A DNA stretch of 64,000 nucleotides from Hyaloscypha bicolor E (Eukaryota; Ascomycota; Leotiomycetes; Helotiales; Hyaloscyphaceae), in the NCBI RefSeq assembly GCF_002865645.1, contig NW_020194555.1, forward strand, positions 558,001 through 622,000, given 5' to 3'. The notes beneath the pieces were generated by a model that saw only the letters and a program-made list of their open reading frames with translations, had not been told where the DNA came from and ran no database searches. A program made the translations under genes and the position numbers. Below, piece after piece: positions 23,825 through 33,855 of this stretch. Every line of letters starts with the position of its first letter. Within the stretch, counting starts at the first letter, position 1.

Positions 23825-25406
23825 TCACTTCTTCCCAAAGAAAGACATGATGTTCCCTTGTCCCGCTTTGGCAGTTGATTTCTTCGCTTTAGAAGTTGAA
23901 GAGGCTGAGACTTTGGGTTTGGGTGGTGGAGGAGCTTCGTCTTCGGAGAAGGATTCCCAGACTGGCTCTTCTTTCGTCACTGTTGGTTGTCAGTACCCCA
24001 AACTTTTGTAAAATGAAAACGGAAACCTACCCAAATATCCCTCTGCATCTTTAACAGTCTTCTTTTTCATGATTCTCCTGCGTCCCCTCCTCCGCCCACC
24101 AGTAACAACACTCTTCTCCTCCTTCTCTAGCTCGACAGACTTCTCCTTCTCAACGTCTATCTCTTTTACCTTCGGCTCCTCCCTAACCTCCACCTCGTCA
24201 TCGTCATCCTCCTCCATCATCCGTCTCAACTTCTCCTCTCTCTCTTTCCTTGCCTTCCGATCACTATCCACAATTTCCTTACTCGGCTGCGGCGGCGGGA
24301 CGTAAGTCTCCTCTTCGTCTTCATCATCTACATCTCTCATGGGACTATCTTCGACTACAGAGCTGTCCGTCCCTTCTCTCTTCAACTTCGGTTTCGCCTT
24401 AGCGAATGATTTGAAGATGCTAGAGGATTCTTTCTTAAGTGTAGCGGGGCCCGGAGCAGGTGTTGACTCTTTGCTTGAGGGATTACCAGTCGCTGTGGTA
24501 GTGGTAGTGGTAGTGGTCTTGGTCTTCTCTTTTCCTTTGCCGAAGAATTCTTTTGCGGTTGAGGGTTGTGCTTTAGACTCGGGTTTGGGCTTTGCTGCTG
24601 GTGTGGGTACAGGAACTTTGGATGCTGATGCTGCGGGGACGGGAGCTGCGGCTGCAGTTGGTAGTTGACGGACAGCGCGGCGCTTGACGTTTTTGTTGCT
24701 TATGATGCCGTATTTTGAGGCTATTTCGAGGGGGTCTTCGTTTGCGATTAGGAGTTGGAGCTCGCGGGTTGCGTCTGAGAGGACTTGGAGGTCCTGGGAC
24801 CGTTAGCTTAGCTGATGCACTATAATGGGAGATTTACCTTCAACGGATGTGGCTCGAGACTGTAGATATGTATCGAAGAGATGTGCTCATATTGAGCACG
24901 TACATCTGTAGAGCCCTTTAGTATAACGCTTAGTTGAGGAGAATGTTCTCACCTTCCAAATCCTCTTCTCTAACCAATGTGATGCTCAGCACCGAATTTT
25001 CTCCTGTACCTTCTAGCTGTGGCATCGAACTATTCATAAATGGACTGCTCTGCATATAATCGTCCTCGCCATCCTTCTTTGCATCGCCATTCAGAGGTAT
25101 TGTGTCTTCTGGTCGCTTGGTTCCACTGAGAAGGTATGTCGCATGAATTGTTCCCGGTTTCTTCGCATTCTGTTTCTGATGGAAGTCGTAGAGCATCCTT
25201 GCCTGAATTAGCAGGAATCTACACAAAGGCAGAGCTGGAACTTACTCCTTTGCAGCATTGACATGCACCTTCAATGCGCGACTGAGAAGGCGATAGGTGA
25301 TCTAGCAGCTCTGTTAGAACTTCAAAGAGTCCATTTCTAGGTAGAAACACACCACTTTATCCTCCGTTAGGATACATGACGCTAAATACGTCTTGTAGTC
25401 TGCCAT
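23825..25406 (-). CDS. POL32: DNA polymerase delta subunit Pol32/Cdc27
   Basis: Six exons on the complement, 25406-25353, 25301-25246, 25197-24953, 24905-24838, 24793-24031 and 23979-23825, give 446 residues. The N-terminus MADYKTYLASCILTEDKV followed by ITYRLLSRALKVHVNAAKE and MLYDFHQKQNAKKPGTIHAT is the conserved domain that binds the B-subunit of polymerase delta. The middle is low-complexity and highly charged. The last residues, QGNIMSFF at 436-443, form a perfect PCNA-binding PIP box, and an internal AKEFFGKGK resembles a second weaker site. Pol32 promotes processivity and translesion synthesis. It is divergently paired with RAD18 across 174 bp containing three ACGCGA boxes. Confidence 0.92.
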
Positions 25407-25580
25407 TGTGCTGGCTTCACAAAAGTTGTCTTTCGGACGAACATTCGGGTGACGCGAGGCCGACTTTCTCGAACGCGAAATCCACTTTACGCGACTTTCC
25501 GCCTTTCCACCTTTCAATCATAACATCATCAACTCTATGCGACCGTGGCTCGCACCACCACCACGACAACTACACTCACG
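25407..25580. promoter_or_regulatory. Shared POL32/RAD18 promoter with three ACGCGA boxes
   Basis: The two start codons are only 174 bp apart. ACGCGA occurs at 25452-25457, 25473-25478 and 25489-25494, all in the same orientation. In yeasts ACGCG is the core of the MluI cell-cycle box bound by MBF, which drives G1/S expression of replication genes. Co-regulation of both genes at S phase is inferred. Confidence 0.6.
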
Positions 25581-26931
25581 ATGAACAAACCTACTAAAGA
25601 TGAGGCATTTGACATCTCAGACTCCACAGACTGGCTAAAAACCCCACTTCCTCTCCTCTCCTCCGTCGACTCAGCCTTGCGATGTCAAGTCTGCAAGGAT
25701 TTCTATACCACACCTATGATCACCTCTTGCGCGCACACCTTCTGTTCACTTTGCATACGACGGTGTCTTAACAACGATGGGCGGTGCCCGGCATGCAGGG
25801 CACAGGATCAAGAGCTAAAGTTGAGATTTAATGGCGCGATGGAAAATTTGGTGGAGGCGTTCAAGAGGGCAAGACCTGAGGTTTGGGAGTTTGCGAATAA
25901 ACCTGTGGAGGTAGTGAGAGCACCATCGCCGAAGAGAAGCCGAGAGATGGAGGAAGGCGAGGATGAGAGTCCACGGAAGTTAAGAAGGACGAGATCGAGT
26001 GGGAGGAATAAGCCTAAAGAGAGAACAATGGTTGTAGACTCGGCAGAGGATGATGATGACTATGTGCCTGGTAAGAAATTCCAGTTTATGGAGTTCTCCG
26101 TCTGACTTGCTCGCAGAAGATGGCTTCGTTCAATGCCCTGTCTGCCAGAAGTTTGTGAAAGAGGACAAGATCAACACTCATCTGGACCGCAACTGTGAAG
26201 ACGAATCTCCAACCAAACCTCGGAGTAAAGCGACAAGTTTTGATGCTCCAGACAAGCCAATTCCAAGACCCGAAAGACTACCTCAGTTACATTATTCGAT
26301 GGTGAAAGACAACATTCTCCGAAAGAAGCTAGCAGATCTCGGCCTATCGACTGGAGGACCGAGACAGCAACTAGAGAAGAGATACACGGAGTGGGTGACG
26401 CTATGGAACGCCAACTGTGACGCCACAAAACCGAAGGGTAAGGGTGAGCTAAAGAGAGAATTGGATATATGGGAGCGTACTCAAGGGAGTAGAGTAGGAA
26501 TTTCAAAACAAGATTCCGGAGCTCAAATACGAGAGAAGGACTTTGACGGGCAGGCTTGGTCTGCTATGCATGGAGATACGTTTCGACAGCTTATTGCAAA
26601 TGCTCGCAAAAAGGCCGCCGTCAAGCCGACTACGCCTACAGAATCCGGGTCAGATATGGTGGATCTGACTGGTAGCCCGTGTCCTATGAAGCCGGCACCT
26701 ACCGAAGCACTGGTCGAAGGTCCTGAAGAGCCATTCGAAACCCCTGGAGACACAGACATGACAATTGACGCAGATCCACCACCACAGCAAAGTAGGGTTG
26801 AAGAATCTCCCACTAAACAGAGCTTGCAGCGGAAATTCTTTGAGGAAAGCGCCGAGGATTGCTCAGAACTACCACCATCCTCACAATATTCGGGAATTGC
26901 TTCAGATATGACGACAATTAGACCCATATAA
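25581..26931 (+). CDS. RAD18: E3 ubiquitin ligase Rad18 (PCNA monoubiquitination)
   Basis: Exons 25581-26070 and 26117-26931 give 434 residues; 25581 is the first ATG of the frame. A C3HC4 RING uses C35, C38, C50, H52, C55, C58, C69 and C72. A UBZ zinc finger uses C170, C173, H185 and C190. A SAP-type helix pair follows (around KKLADLGLSTGGPRQQLEKR, residues about 230-260). Rad18 with Rad6 monoubiquitinates PCNA at stalled forks and starts translesion synthesis. The 46-bp intron lies just before the UBZ. The acidic C-terminal tail is fungal-specific. Neighbour POL32 acts on the same PCNA pathway. Confidence 0.93.
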
Positions 26932-27029
26932 CCATAGCCTACTAGAGGCAATGCGATAATTACCTGAACTCCGGAGCCATGCGTATATCCGTAGTCTCGG
27001 TGACTTCCAAAATGAACAAAAAGGAGAAC

Positions 27030-28577
27030 CTATGCCATCTCAGCATCGGGAGGGTCCAACGACATCCGCTTCATCCCCATTGTGCTGTCCTCAATCTCCT
27101 TGTCCGTGCTCACCTCCGCCTGTTTCCTAGCATTCTCCTTTTCCCTCGCCTCACTCTCCACTGCCTCTAAAGCATCCAACCTCCTCCTCGTCTCCTCCGC
27201 TACCCTCTTCTCCATTGCCTCTCTCTCCTTCCTCTCCAATTCCTCCCTTCGTTCCCTCTCCTCCCTCTCCATAACTTCCAACTCATTATCTACCTCACCC
27301 TCATCCACCCCCTCCTTCCCAAATTCTCCAATAACCTGCCCCACCTCATCCGTCCTCTCCATCTCCTCCCTCAGTCTATCTACAACACCCTCCACCCTCT
27401 CCACGCCCCCAACCTCTTTATTTAGGCTCCCTAGTGCCCTCGAACTCGCCTCCATAACCCTTACAAGCTCAACCTGATCAGCCGCTTGCTCAATATTCAT
27501 AAACACCTCCTCAAGCTGCGCTAAGGTTGCCTGTCTCTTCCCAAGAGTACTCTCTGCAAGTTTCTTACTCCTCAACGCACTCAGTGCCCCCAATCTATTC
27601 TTTCTCCCAACCGCCTCTTTCGCAGTGTCCCCCAGCTGCTCGACCTTCGCCTCCAATCCTTTCACTTGAGCCTCAAGATCCTGGATCAGAGATTTTAAGG
27701 AGGCGATCGTTTCATCCTCCTGACTGATCCCCTGTGTCTCATTCTGTACCAAGAACTTCACCGTACTCGAGTTGTAAACCAAAACGCCTTTATCCCTACC
27801 CAGAAACCTCAACAGAATTTCCACATCGCTGTTCGCCATTTCTCCCCCCCCTAATACCGTCCCAAATGCCGCTTTCCATGCAGATCGTGAGTATATCCGC
27901 TCAACTCTCCCTTTGGATCGCGCTTCGTATCCCTTCATAACCTCCTTCGCCGCCGTCTCTAAATTCTCTAACACAACGACACGACCGGACATCATCCCCC
28001 CTGAACCGAAGTTAAGACCCAGCTGCCGTAACCCCCACTGCAAGACCTCCCCTACACCCGGGATCCTGACCCAGCGCTTGTAATATATGCTCTCATTACT
28101 CTCCAGAAAGTCTTTACAGGGTATCCACTCCCTCTTCCCCAACGCATCGTTGACCACAGACCCCAAGCCAAGCGGTCTCCCCCATTCCTTGCTCTCTAAC
28201 TCCTTTGCTAAGTTGGTGTCTATTGAGAAGGAGAGTCGACTCGGTATATGGGAGGAGTTTTGGGTGGAGGTGGAAGAGGAGGGAATAACGCCCGCAAGCG
28301 CAGCGTGGGATAAGGCGGTGCGCCAGGCGTGCAGGTTCGCGGTGTAGCCGTCGGGATTCGTGGATGAGAGGGCGGAGAAGTCAGAGTAGAGGGATGCTAG
28401 GCGGTTTCTATTTCCTTTCTATCAGTACTCTACTCAAAAATGCAGAAGTAAAGTAAGTGCCAGGAAGCAGGAGCGGGGCAGGAAAGTTCAAGGGAAGAGG
28501 GGAAAGAATGGAAGGAGGGGAACGAACTTCCGGAATTGAGGCTCATTGCTTTGTAGGTAAGTGAGAAGCTCGCTCAT
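27030..28577 (-). CDS. CHM7: ESCRT-III-like protein Chm7/CHMP7 (nuclear-envelope surveillance)
   Basis: Exons 28577-28528 and 28407-27030 give 475 residues. The first exon encodes MSELLTYLQSNEPQFRK; its donor is GTTCGT. Residues 1-220 have the winged-helix-like N-terminal region of CHMP7, and residues about 230-420 form the Snf7 helical core, recognisable by KNRLGALSALRSKKLAEST and the following QLEEVFMNIEQAADQVELVR. The tail is strongly charged coiled coil (EREERERREELERKEREAMEK region). Chm7 is recruited by LEM-domain proteins to seal the nuclear envelope. RAD18 ends 98 bp away in convergent orientation. Confidence 0.85.
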
Positions 28578-28948
28578 TTTGAGGGGAATATTCACGGCAT
28601 AAGTTGAGTGGGATGGGAGAGGGTGGTTGTGATGTTGTTGTTTTGTTTTAGATTCAGGTGACGATGATGTTTTCTTATCGCGGTTATCAGGACGCGTTCT
28701 AAATCTTCACAACACAAAGTTATGCAAAAGAAATCAGGTGGTGAATTCAGGGGGGGTTATGAATTCTGATTTGCATTTCGCATCTCTATTGCATTCAGAT
28801 GAAAGACCCTGGTCACAGGATGCACGCCTATGTATACATGGGTCCCAGCCATCTAAACACCCAACGCCACCCAATGCTTCCCTCCTGTAGCTGTCCGCTC
28901 AAACCCAAATTCAAAAAATGGTATTATATTCATAGAAGTCCACCTCAC
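28578..28948. other. Intergenic region, CHM7 promoter and TRS85 3' flank
   Basis: CHM7 starts at 28577 and TRS85 ends at 28949, both on the minus strand. No coding frame or repeat recognised. Confidence 0.5.
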
Positions 28949-31288
28949 TCACTCAAACTGATCCATCCTCGGCGCCTCATCTTCGCCTTCCAATAACGTC
29001 CCATGGAGTGGTGCTGACTCGAGATTTGCAAGCGGTGCAACCTGACCCATTAGACTCCTTCGATGGGGGCGGGACACAAAGGCCTCGCTCTCTTCTCCTA
29101 TCGACGTATCGATTAAATCTTCAACTTGTCCTGGCCCTTCGATGCCTGATTCTGGATACAGGGCAAGCTGGACTTCCCTTTGCAGTGCTTCAAGAAAGTC
29201 GTTCGCATGCGCAAAATGCGAGAGGCTGTCCTGATGCGTCAGTATCGAGTATTTCCCATTCGCTTCCTCAACACGCTGTTTCGATTGCTGGATCTTCCCG
29301 AGAGTCAGCCACGCATCAGCAGCTAGGATACTCCATAATGCGGATTTCCTTGTTCTTGACCCCCAGAGCTCGGTCCCTGCGCCTTTCTTGGAGGCATAGC
29401 ACGCGGAGACTCGTTCTTTGAAGAGAGGGTCGCCGACTACGCCGACGACTTTGTATTCTAACAGCCTTGTCCCCCATCTTGCGGCGTCTTCTGTTGCTGA
29501 TCCGCCGCGGAGTCTGAGGAGCTCCATTCCTAGTGCCAGAGAACGCAACGCTCCGTAGGTGGCCCCGCAGCGAGTGATATATGAGTACGAGGCAGTCTCT
29601 AACATCTGATCAATCGTCTCCGACCGTACTCTTGAACTGATTGCTTGTGGCATCATCAGCTGGCTCACTGCGGCCATCTCATTTGCGGCAGCATGATATT
29701 TCCAGGCCTTGTCGTTGTTGAAATCCGTTCGAAGGAGATCGTAAGTCGAATATGCCAGTTTCCAATCCCGTAGCATGAAAGCGTAGTCTGCTAACTTTCG
29801 CATCACCGCCTCAGGGGCATCCGGTCGATAGAATGCTTGTAATGCATCATAATTGCTGTTCGAAGACGTCGGCCCATTGGATGATGACCGCGAACTGGAT
29901 CCGAACGCCCATTTCTTTGACATACTTATGAGTCGTCCACTTATGCCTCGCCGCCGCGATGCTACCTGGTCGTTCCAAGTTGCAACACATCTTTCCATCG
30001 AAGGGACGATGGACTGGGTAACCATTTCGCGGATGAAGGTTTTGATGGCCGTAGTATCGGATTCGTAGATGCAGGGATATGAATCCTCTATATCTTCCAG
30101 CAGTTCTCGGGTCTGGATCTCGGCGAGCTCTTCTGGAGCAGCCAGCCATTCACAACGTGGTAATCGAATGCTATCATCATCTGTTGCAACACACTCGCTG
30201 CTTCGTAGCCTTAGCAGATGGCAGTGAAGTCCAAAATGTCGCTTCATTTGCTCAAACAGAGTCATGGATTTGGTGATATCGTCTCGCTCTTCGTCGTGAA
30301 CAAGAACATAGTACCGGAGATACTCATTGTTCACCCATAAAGGTAGCCGTTTTGCCCCATGGCTGGATTCGTCGTACAGGTTCCGTAACGTTTCGATTGG
30401 GTTGGCATTCCGCGAGCTGATGGCAATCACACATGCCACAGGGTGAGAAAAGGTTTCATGCGGAGCCAAAGGTAATCCAGACAGTAGCCTTCGCATGTAT
30501 AGAGTGTAGAACGGGGAAGGTATATCAGGGCTCCTGAGCTGTGTGTCTTTGAAGTTCAAGAACTCCTCCGAGCTCATGCTTGGAAATTGCTCTGCGTGGC
30601 TTAAATGTCGATCCACGAGGGTCTCAATGGGGCCAATGTCTCCGCCAGTCCTCATCCGCTGTGCCAGGACAGAATCTGCTGGTGGTTTGGTGCCATTTGC
30701 TGCCAATATTCGTCCTTCCGCACTCTTCCGCGAGCTAGACACGGCTTCTGGGATCTCGAGACCGTCCCCAAGCTCCACAAATCGCACAGCGAAATCCTCC
30801 CATGTCTTTCCGGCACCTATACTATCCCGCACGGTAACTTTTCCTTGTATTCGTTCCCCAAACGGCCGCAGTAGCTCCCACAGTCCCCCATTAAACCCCT
30901 TATTCTTCACAAGCTCTTTCGTATCGGCCGAGGTATGGACAGCGATGTGTGGAACGAACGCCTGCATTATCAAGCTTCGGGGATCGTCCGGCTTGTCAGC
31001 TGGAGAAAGCTGATGCCTATCTCCAGAGAATCCCCCAAATACCGAGCCCGAGATCATTTTTGAAGGGGTGCCGGTTCCGCTTGGTGAAACGGACCTAGAG
31101 CCCGTGGGCGTAGAGGTCGATGCGAACAGGGACGAGACAGAGGCATTGGAATTTCGATACGGAAGCGTAGATATTGAGGATGCCATCGATTGTGTGTCGA
31201 GGGAACCTCGGAGCTTTGGCAGCCTCAATGAAGAGGAGCCCGGGGGGTCGGCAGGCTCGAAGGCGGACGCATGGCTGAGAGGTGTCAT
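28949..31288 (-). CDS. TRS85: TRAPPIII subunit Trs85/TRAPPC8
   Basis: Single exon; the first ATG of the frame is at 31288, giving 779 residues. After a Ser-rich N-terminus come the conserved blocks RSLIMQAFVPHIAVHTSADT, a middle block with LPLWVNNEYLRYYVLVHDEE, and the helical solenoid with LADYAFMLRDWKLAYSTYDL and TDFNNDKAWKYHAAANEMAA. Trs85 is the subunit specific to TRAPPIII, the Ypt1/Rab1 exchange factor used in autophagy and Golgi traffic. The C-terminal third is less conserved. Its start lies opposite CCA1. Confidence 0.9.
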   Translation of the reverse strand: MTPLSHASAFEPADPPGSSSLRLPKLRGSLDTQSMASSISTLPYRNSNASVSSLFASTSTPTGSRSVSPSGTGTPSKMISGSVFGGFSGDRHQLSPADKPDDPRSLIMQAFVPHIAVHTSADTKELVKNKGFNGGLWELLRPFGERIQGKVTVRDSIGAGKTWEDFAVRFVELGDGLEIPEAVSSSRKSAEGRILAANGTKPPADSVLAQRMRTGGDIGPIETLVDRHLSHAEQFPSMSSEEFLNFKDTQLRSPDIPSPFYTLYMRRLLSGLPLAPHETFSHPVACVIAISSRNANPIETLRNLYDESSHGAKRLPLWVNNEYLRYYVLVHDEERDDITKSMTLFEQMKRHFGLHCHLLRLRSSECVATDDDSIRLPRCEWLAAPEELAEIQTRELLEDIEDSYPCIYESDTTAIKTFIREMVTQSIVPSMERCVATWNDQVASRRRGISGRLISMSKKWAFGSSSRSSSNGPTSSNSNYDALQAFYRPDAPEAVMRKLADYAFMLRDWKLAYSTYDLLRTDFNNDKAWKYHAAANEMAAVSQLMMPQAISSRVRSETIDQMLETASYSYITRCGATYGALRSLALGMELLRLRGGSATEDAARWGTRLLEYKVVGVVGDPLFKERVSACYASKKGAGTELWGSRTRKSALWSILAADAWLTLGKIQQSKQRVEEANGKYSILTHQDSLSHFAHANDFLEALQREVQLALYPESGIEGPGQVEDLIDTSIGEESEAFVSRPHRRSLMGQVAPLANLESAPLHGTLLEGEDEAPRMDQFE

Positions 31289-31772
31289 GAAGATCAACGA
31301 TTGATCTTCCGCGGGGATAGAGAGGTGTTGTGTAGCTCAGTGGCCGGAAACCTGCGCGGCAACATGCGAGTTGTTGCAATCAGGTCTGCTTGGGAGAATG
31401 CAGGTCGGTGGGTGGAGTCAAGATCTGGCCTGGTAGAGCCCACTGGATCTGGGACACTGGACGCTTTTCGGATCGGCGATTCTCAGCATGTGCTTTAAGC
31501 CAACATGTGTTATTAAGCAATGTTTCTAGAGCCGTTCCCTTTAGTGTTCATGGCCGGGGGTGCGTGGCGCAAAGAATATATTTCGAGACAACCTGGGCGG
31601 GAGCTTGCTCGCCGATTATCACCACGTGACCCGAAATTTAAATGCCATCTTTTTGTTTACTCTCCTTTGTTCTTGACCTTCCACAACATTCAAGGCTTCT
31701 GGATCCACTACAAATGAAACTGGAATTTAGCCAGCCGTTGAATCGCGTGCTCCCCAGGATCCTCCTGAGCTC
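31289..31772. promoter_or_regulatory. Divergent promoter region of TRS85 and CCA1
   Basis: 484 bp between two start codons. A CACGTG E-box (within ccacgtgaccc) lies at 31623-31628. No other motif stands out and no coding frame is convincing. Confidence 0.4.
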
Positions 31773-33549
31773 ATGACGCTACTCGCCAACACAGCCTTCG
31801 CCCTGTCCCTATTCAGAATCCGTCGAGTCATTGCGGGAGTCACCACCCTTCGAGCATTTACTTCATGTCACCCCATGAAACGAATGCGCTCTGTATCTGA
31901 GGAGCCAGTGCAGTTGAAGAGATCAAGAAAGATGGCTACCACTCCCATCTGGCTCACGCCACGTGAGAGCCAGCTGCGGCGGCTGTTGCTGGACGTTGCA
32001 CGCTACATAGACGAGTCAAAGGAGATCAAAGAGAAGCTCGAGCTACGATTCGCCGGAGGGTGGGTTCGAGACAAGCTCCTGAATATCGAGAGCCATGATA
32101 TTGACACCGCAATCAACGCCATGACTGGCTACGCTTTCAGCACCAAGATGCAAGAATATCTCAAGGATGACGATAATCTGAAGAAGCATTCTTTGCAAGC
32201 TACCGATATCCACAATCTTCACAAGATTCTTGCAAATCCGGAAAAATCAAAGCATCTGGAGACAGCCACTACCAGGATCTTCGGCTTCGACGTTGACTTT
32301 GTCAACCTGAGGAAGGAGACGTATTCAGAGGATAGCCGGAACCCGCAAATGGAGTTTGGCACTGCGGAGGAAGATGCATTGAGGCGGGATGCTACTATCA
32401 ATGCTCTATTCTACAATCTTCACCGTGACCAGGTTGAAGATTTCACTGGCGGTTTAAAAGATCTGAAGGCCAAGCATATCAAAACTCCTCTCGACCCAAA
32501 GACGACCTTCATGGACGACCCTTTGCGCGTGCTGAGGTTGATCAGGTTTGCGAGCCGGCTTAGCTTCACGATTGATACCAAGTCTGAAACTTGTATGAGT
32601 GACCCGGCAGTTATGAAAGCTCTTAAGTTGAAGATCAGCAGAGAAAGAGTGGGAGTTGAATTGGAAAAGATGTTGAAAGGTTGGTGAACCCCGAATTTAA
32701 TGTGACCATAGGCTGATTGATTTAGGCAAAAATCCTCGAAGGTCTCTCCAGTTCATTGATAGACTTGGCCTCTACTCAACCATCTTCACGGATCCTACCA
32801 TTCAAGAATGTCCTTCGCCCGAAACCGCAAATTGGAACCTTGCTTATGACTGCCTCGAAAACCTGAGGTCCAACGCAACGCCTGGATGTATTTATCAATC
32901 TTTGGTACGATCAGAAGACGCAAAGTATTTGGCATGGATACTAGTCGCTCTGGTCCCCTTTTCGTCCGTTCCCCAAACGCTTCCCATCAAGCAGAAGGGC
33001 AAACCGCACTTACCTCTCGGCGCTATGGTGGCTAGGGAAGGAATCAAGGCGGATAACAAGATCTGCAACGTTGTCAGCGGCGCTTTCAAACATTTTCAAG
33101 AGATCACTGATTTAAAATATGCCATTAAAGCAAATAAACCACACATCAGCGAACGAGATACGGTGGGTATGACAATCCGGAGATGGGACTCTCAGGGTGG
33201 ACATTGGAGACTTCAAGTGCTGTTTGCTCTTCTCGTCGAAGCCATGAATTCAAAATGTCCCTCCAAGTTTCTTCGAGAATATTACAAGGAGCTCTTCAGC
33301 GAGTGGCAAGGCTTCATAGATCATTTGGAGGCCATGGATTTGATGGATGCGCCAGCTCTGAAACTCATCCTTTCTGGGACTGAGTTGTCACAAGCTCTTG
33401 GTGGAGTGAAGCCTGGTCCGTGGATGAAGCCTGCGTTAGATGTTTGCATGGAGTGGCAGCTTCGGAATCCTGGTGTGGAGGATGCAGCGGGTGCTATCGA
33501 GCAAGTGAAGAAACGAAGTGAAGAGTTGAAGATACCTAATAAGAATTAG
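31773..33549 (+). CDS. CCA1: CCA-adding tRNA nucleotidyltransferase (class II)
   Basis: Exons 31773-32679 and 32726-33549 give 576 residues. The nucleotidyltransferase head shows LRFAGGWVRDKLL, then SHDIDTAINAMTG with the metal-binding D-x-D, RRDATINALFYNL, EDFTGGLKDL and the basic block DPLRVLRLIRFASRLSF. The enzyme adds or repairs the 3' CCA of tRNAs without a template. The first ATG yields an Arg-rich, acid-free amphipathic N-terminus typical of a mitochondrial presequence; in-frame Met codons further on (MKRMRS..., MATTPIWL...) would give nuclear/cytosolic forms, as known for yeast CCA1. Confidence 0.93.
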
Positions 33550-33855
33550 CCATAGGCTTCATGGCACGAATGGAACGAATAGATGACATCCACCCTCAGC
33601 CTTTTTAATTTGTGTATGGCAATAAATCATGAAACTTCCATTACTATCCTGCCATGACATCTCTTCCCCAATTGGTGATCTCAAGTCGAAGCCAGAAATG
33701 GTGACCATCGGGCTGCGCGTGTTTGTGAATAGGGGGGCTGGGGGGGTGCAGCCCACAAACAAGGCGAATGTCGATAAATTTGCCGAGCCTCAAAAAATCA
33801 TCTCTTTTTCATCCATCCATCCATCCATCCATCCATCCATCGGTGCATCGCAAGA
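33550..33855. other. Intergenic region with a CATC microsatellite
   Basis: Between CCA1 and the TTI2-like gene. About eight perfect catc/atcc units at 33810-33841 lie in the presumed 5' leader of the downstream gene. Nothing else recognised. Confidence 0.6.

Noticed and set aside
24069..24668. Plus-strand Ser- and Val-rich frames opposite POL32
   Set aside because: Shadows of the acidic and Thr-rich low-complexity part of POL32 on the other strand.
25545..25580. Upstream start for RAD18 at 25545
   Set aside because: The codon there is GTG; the first ATG of the frame is 25581 and fits the family's N-terminus.
27082..27477. Ser/Leu-rich plus-strand frame opposite CHM7
   Set aside because: Antisense of the charged coiled-coil tail; composition explained by the Glu/Arg-rich coding strand.
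31289..31297. Upstream start for TRS85 at 31297
   Set aside because: That codon is TTG; the first ATG is at 31288.
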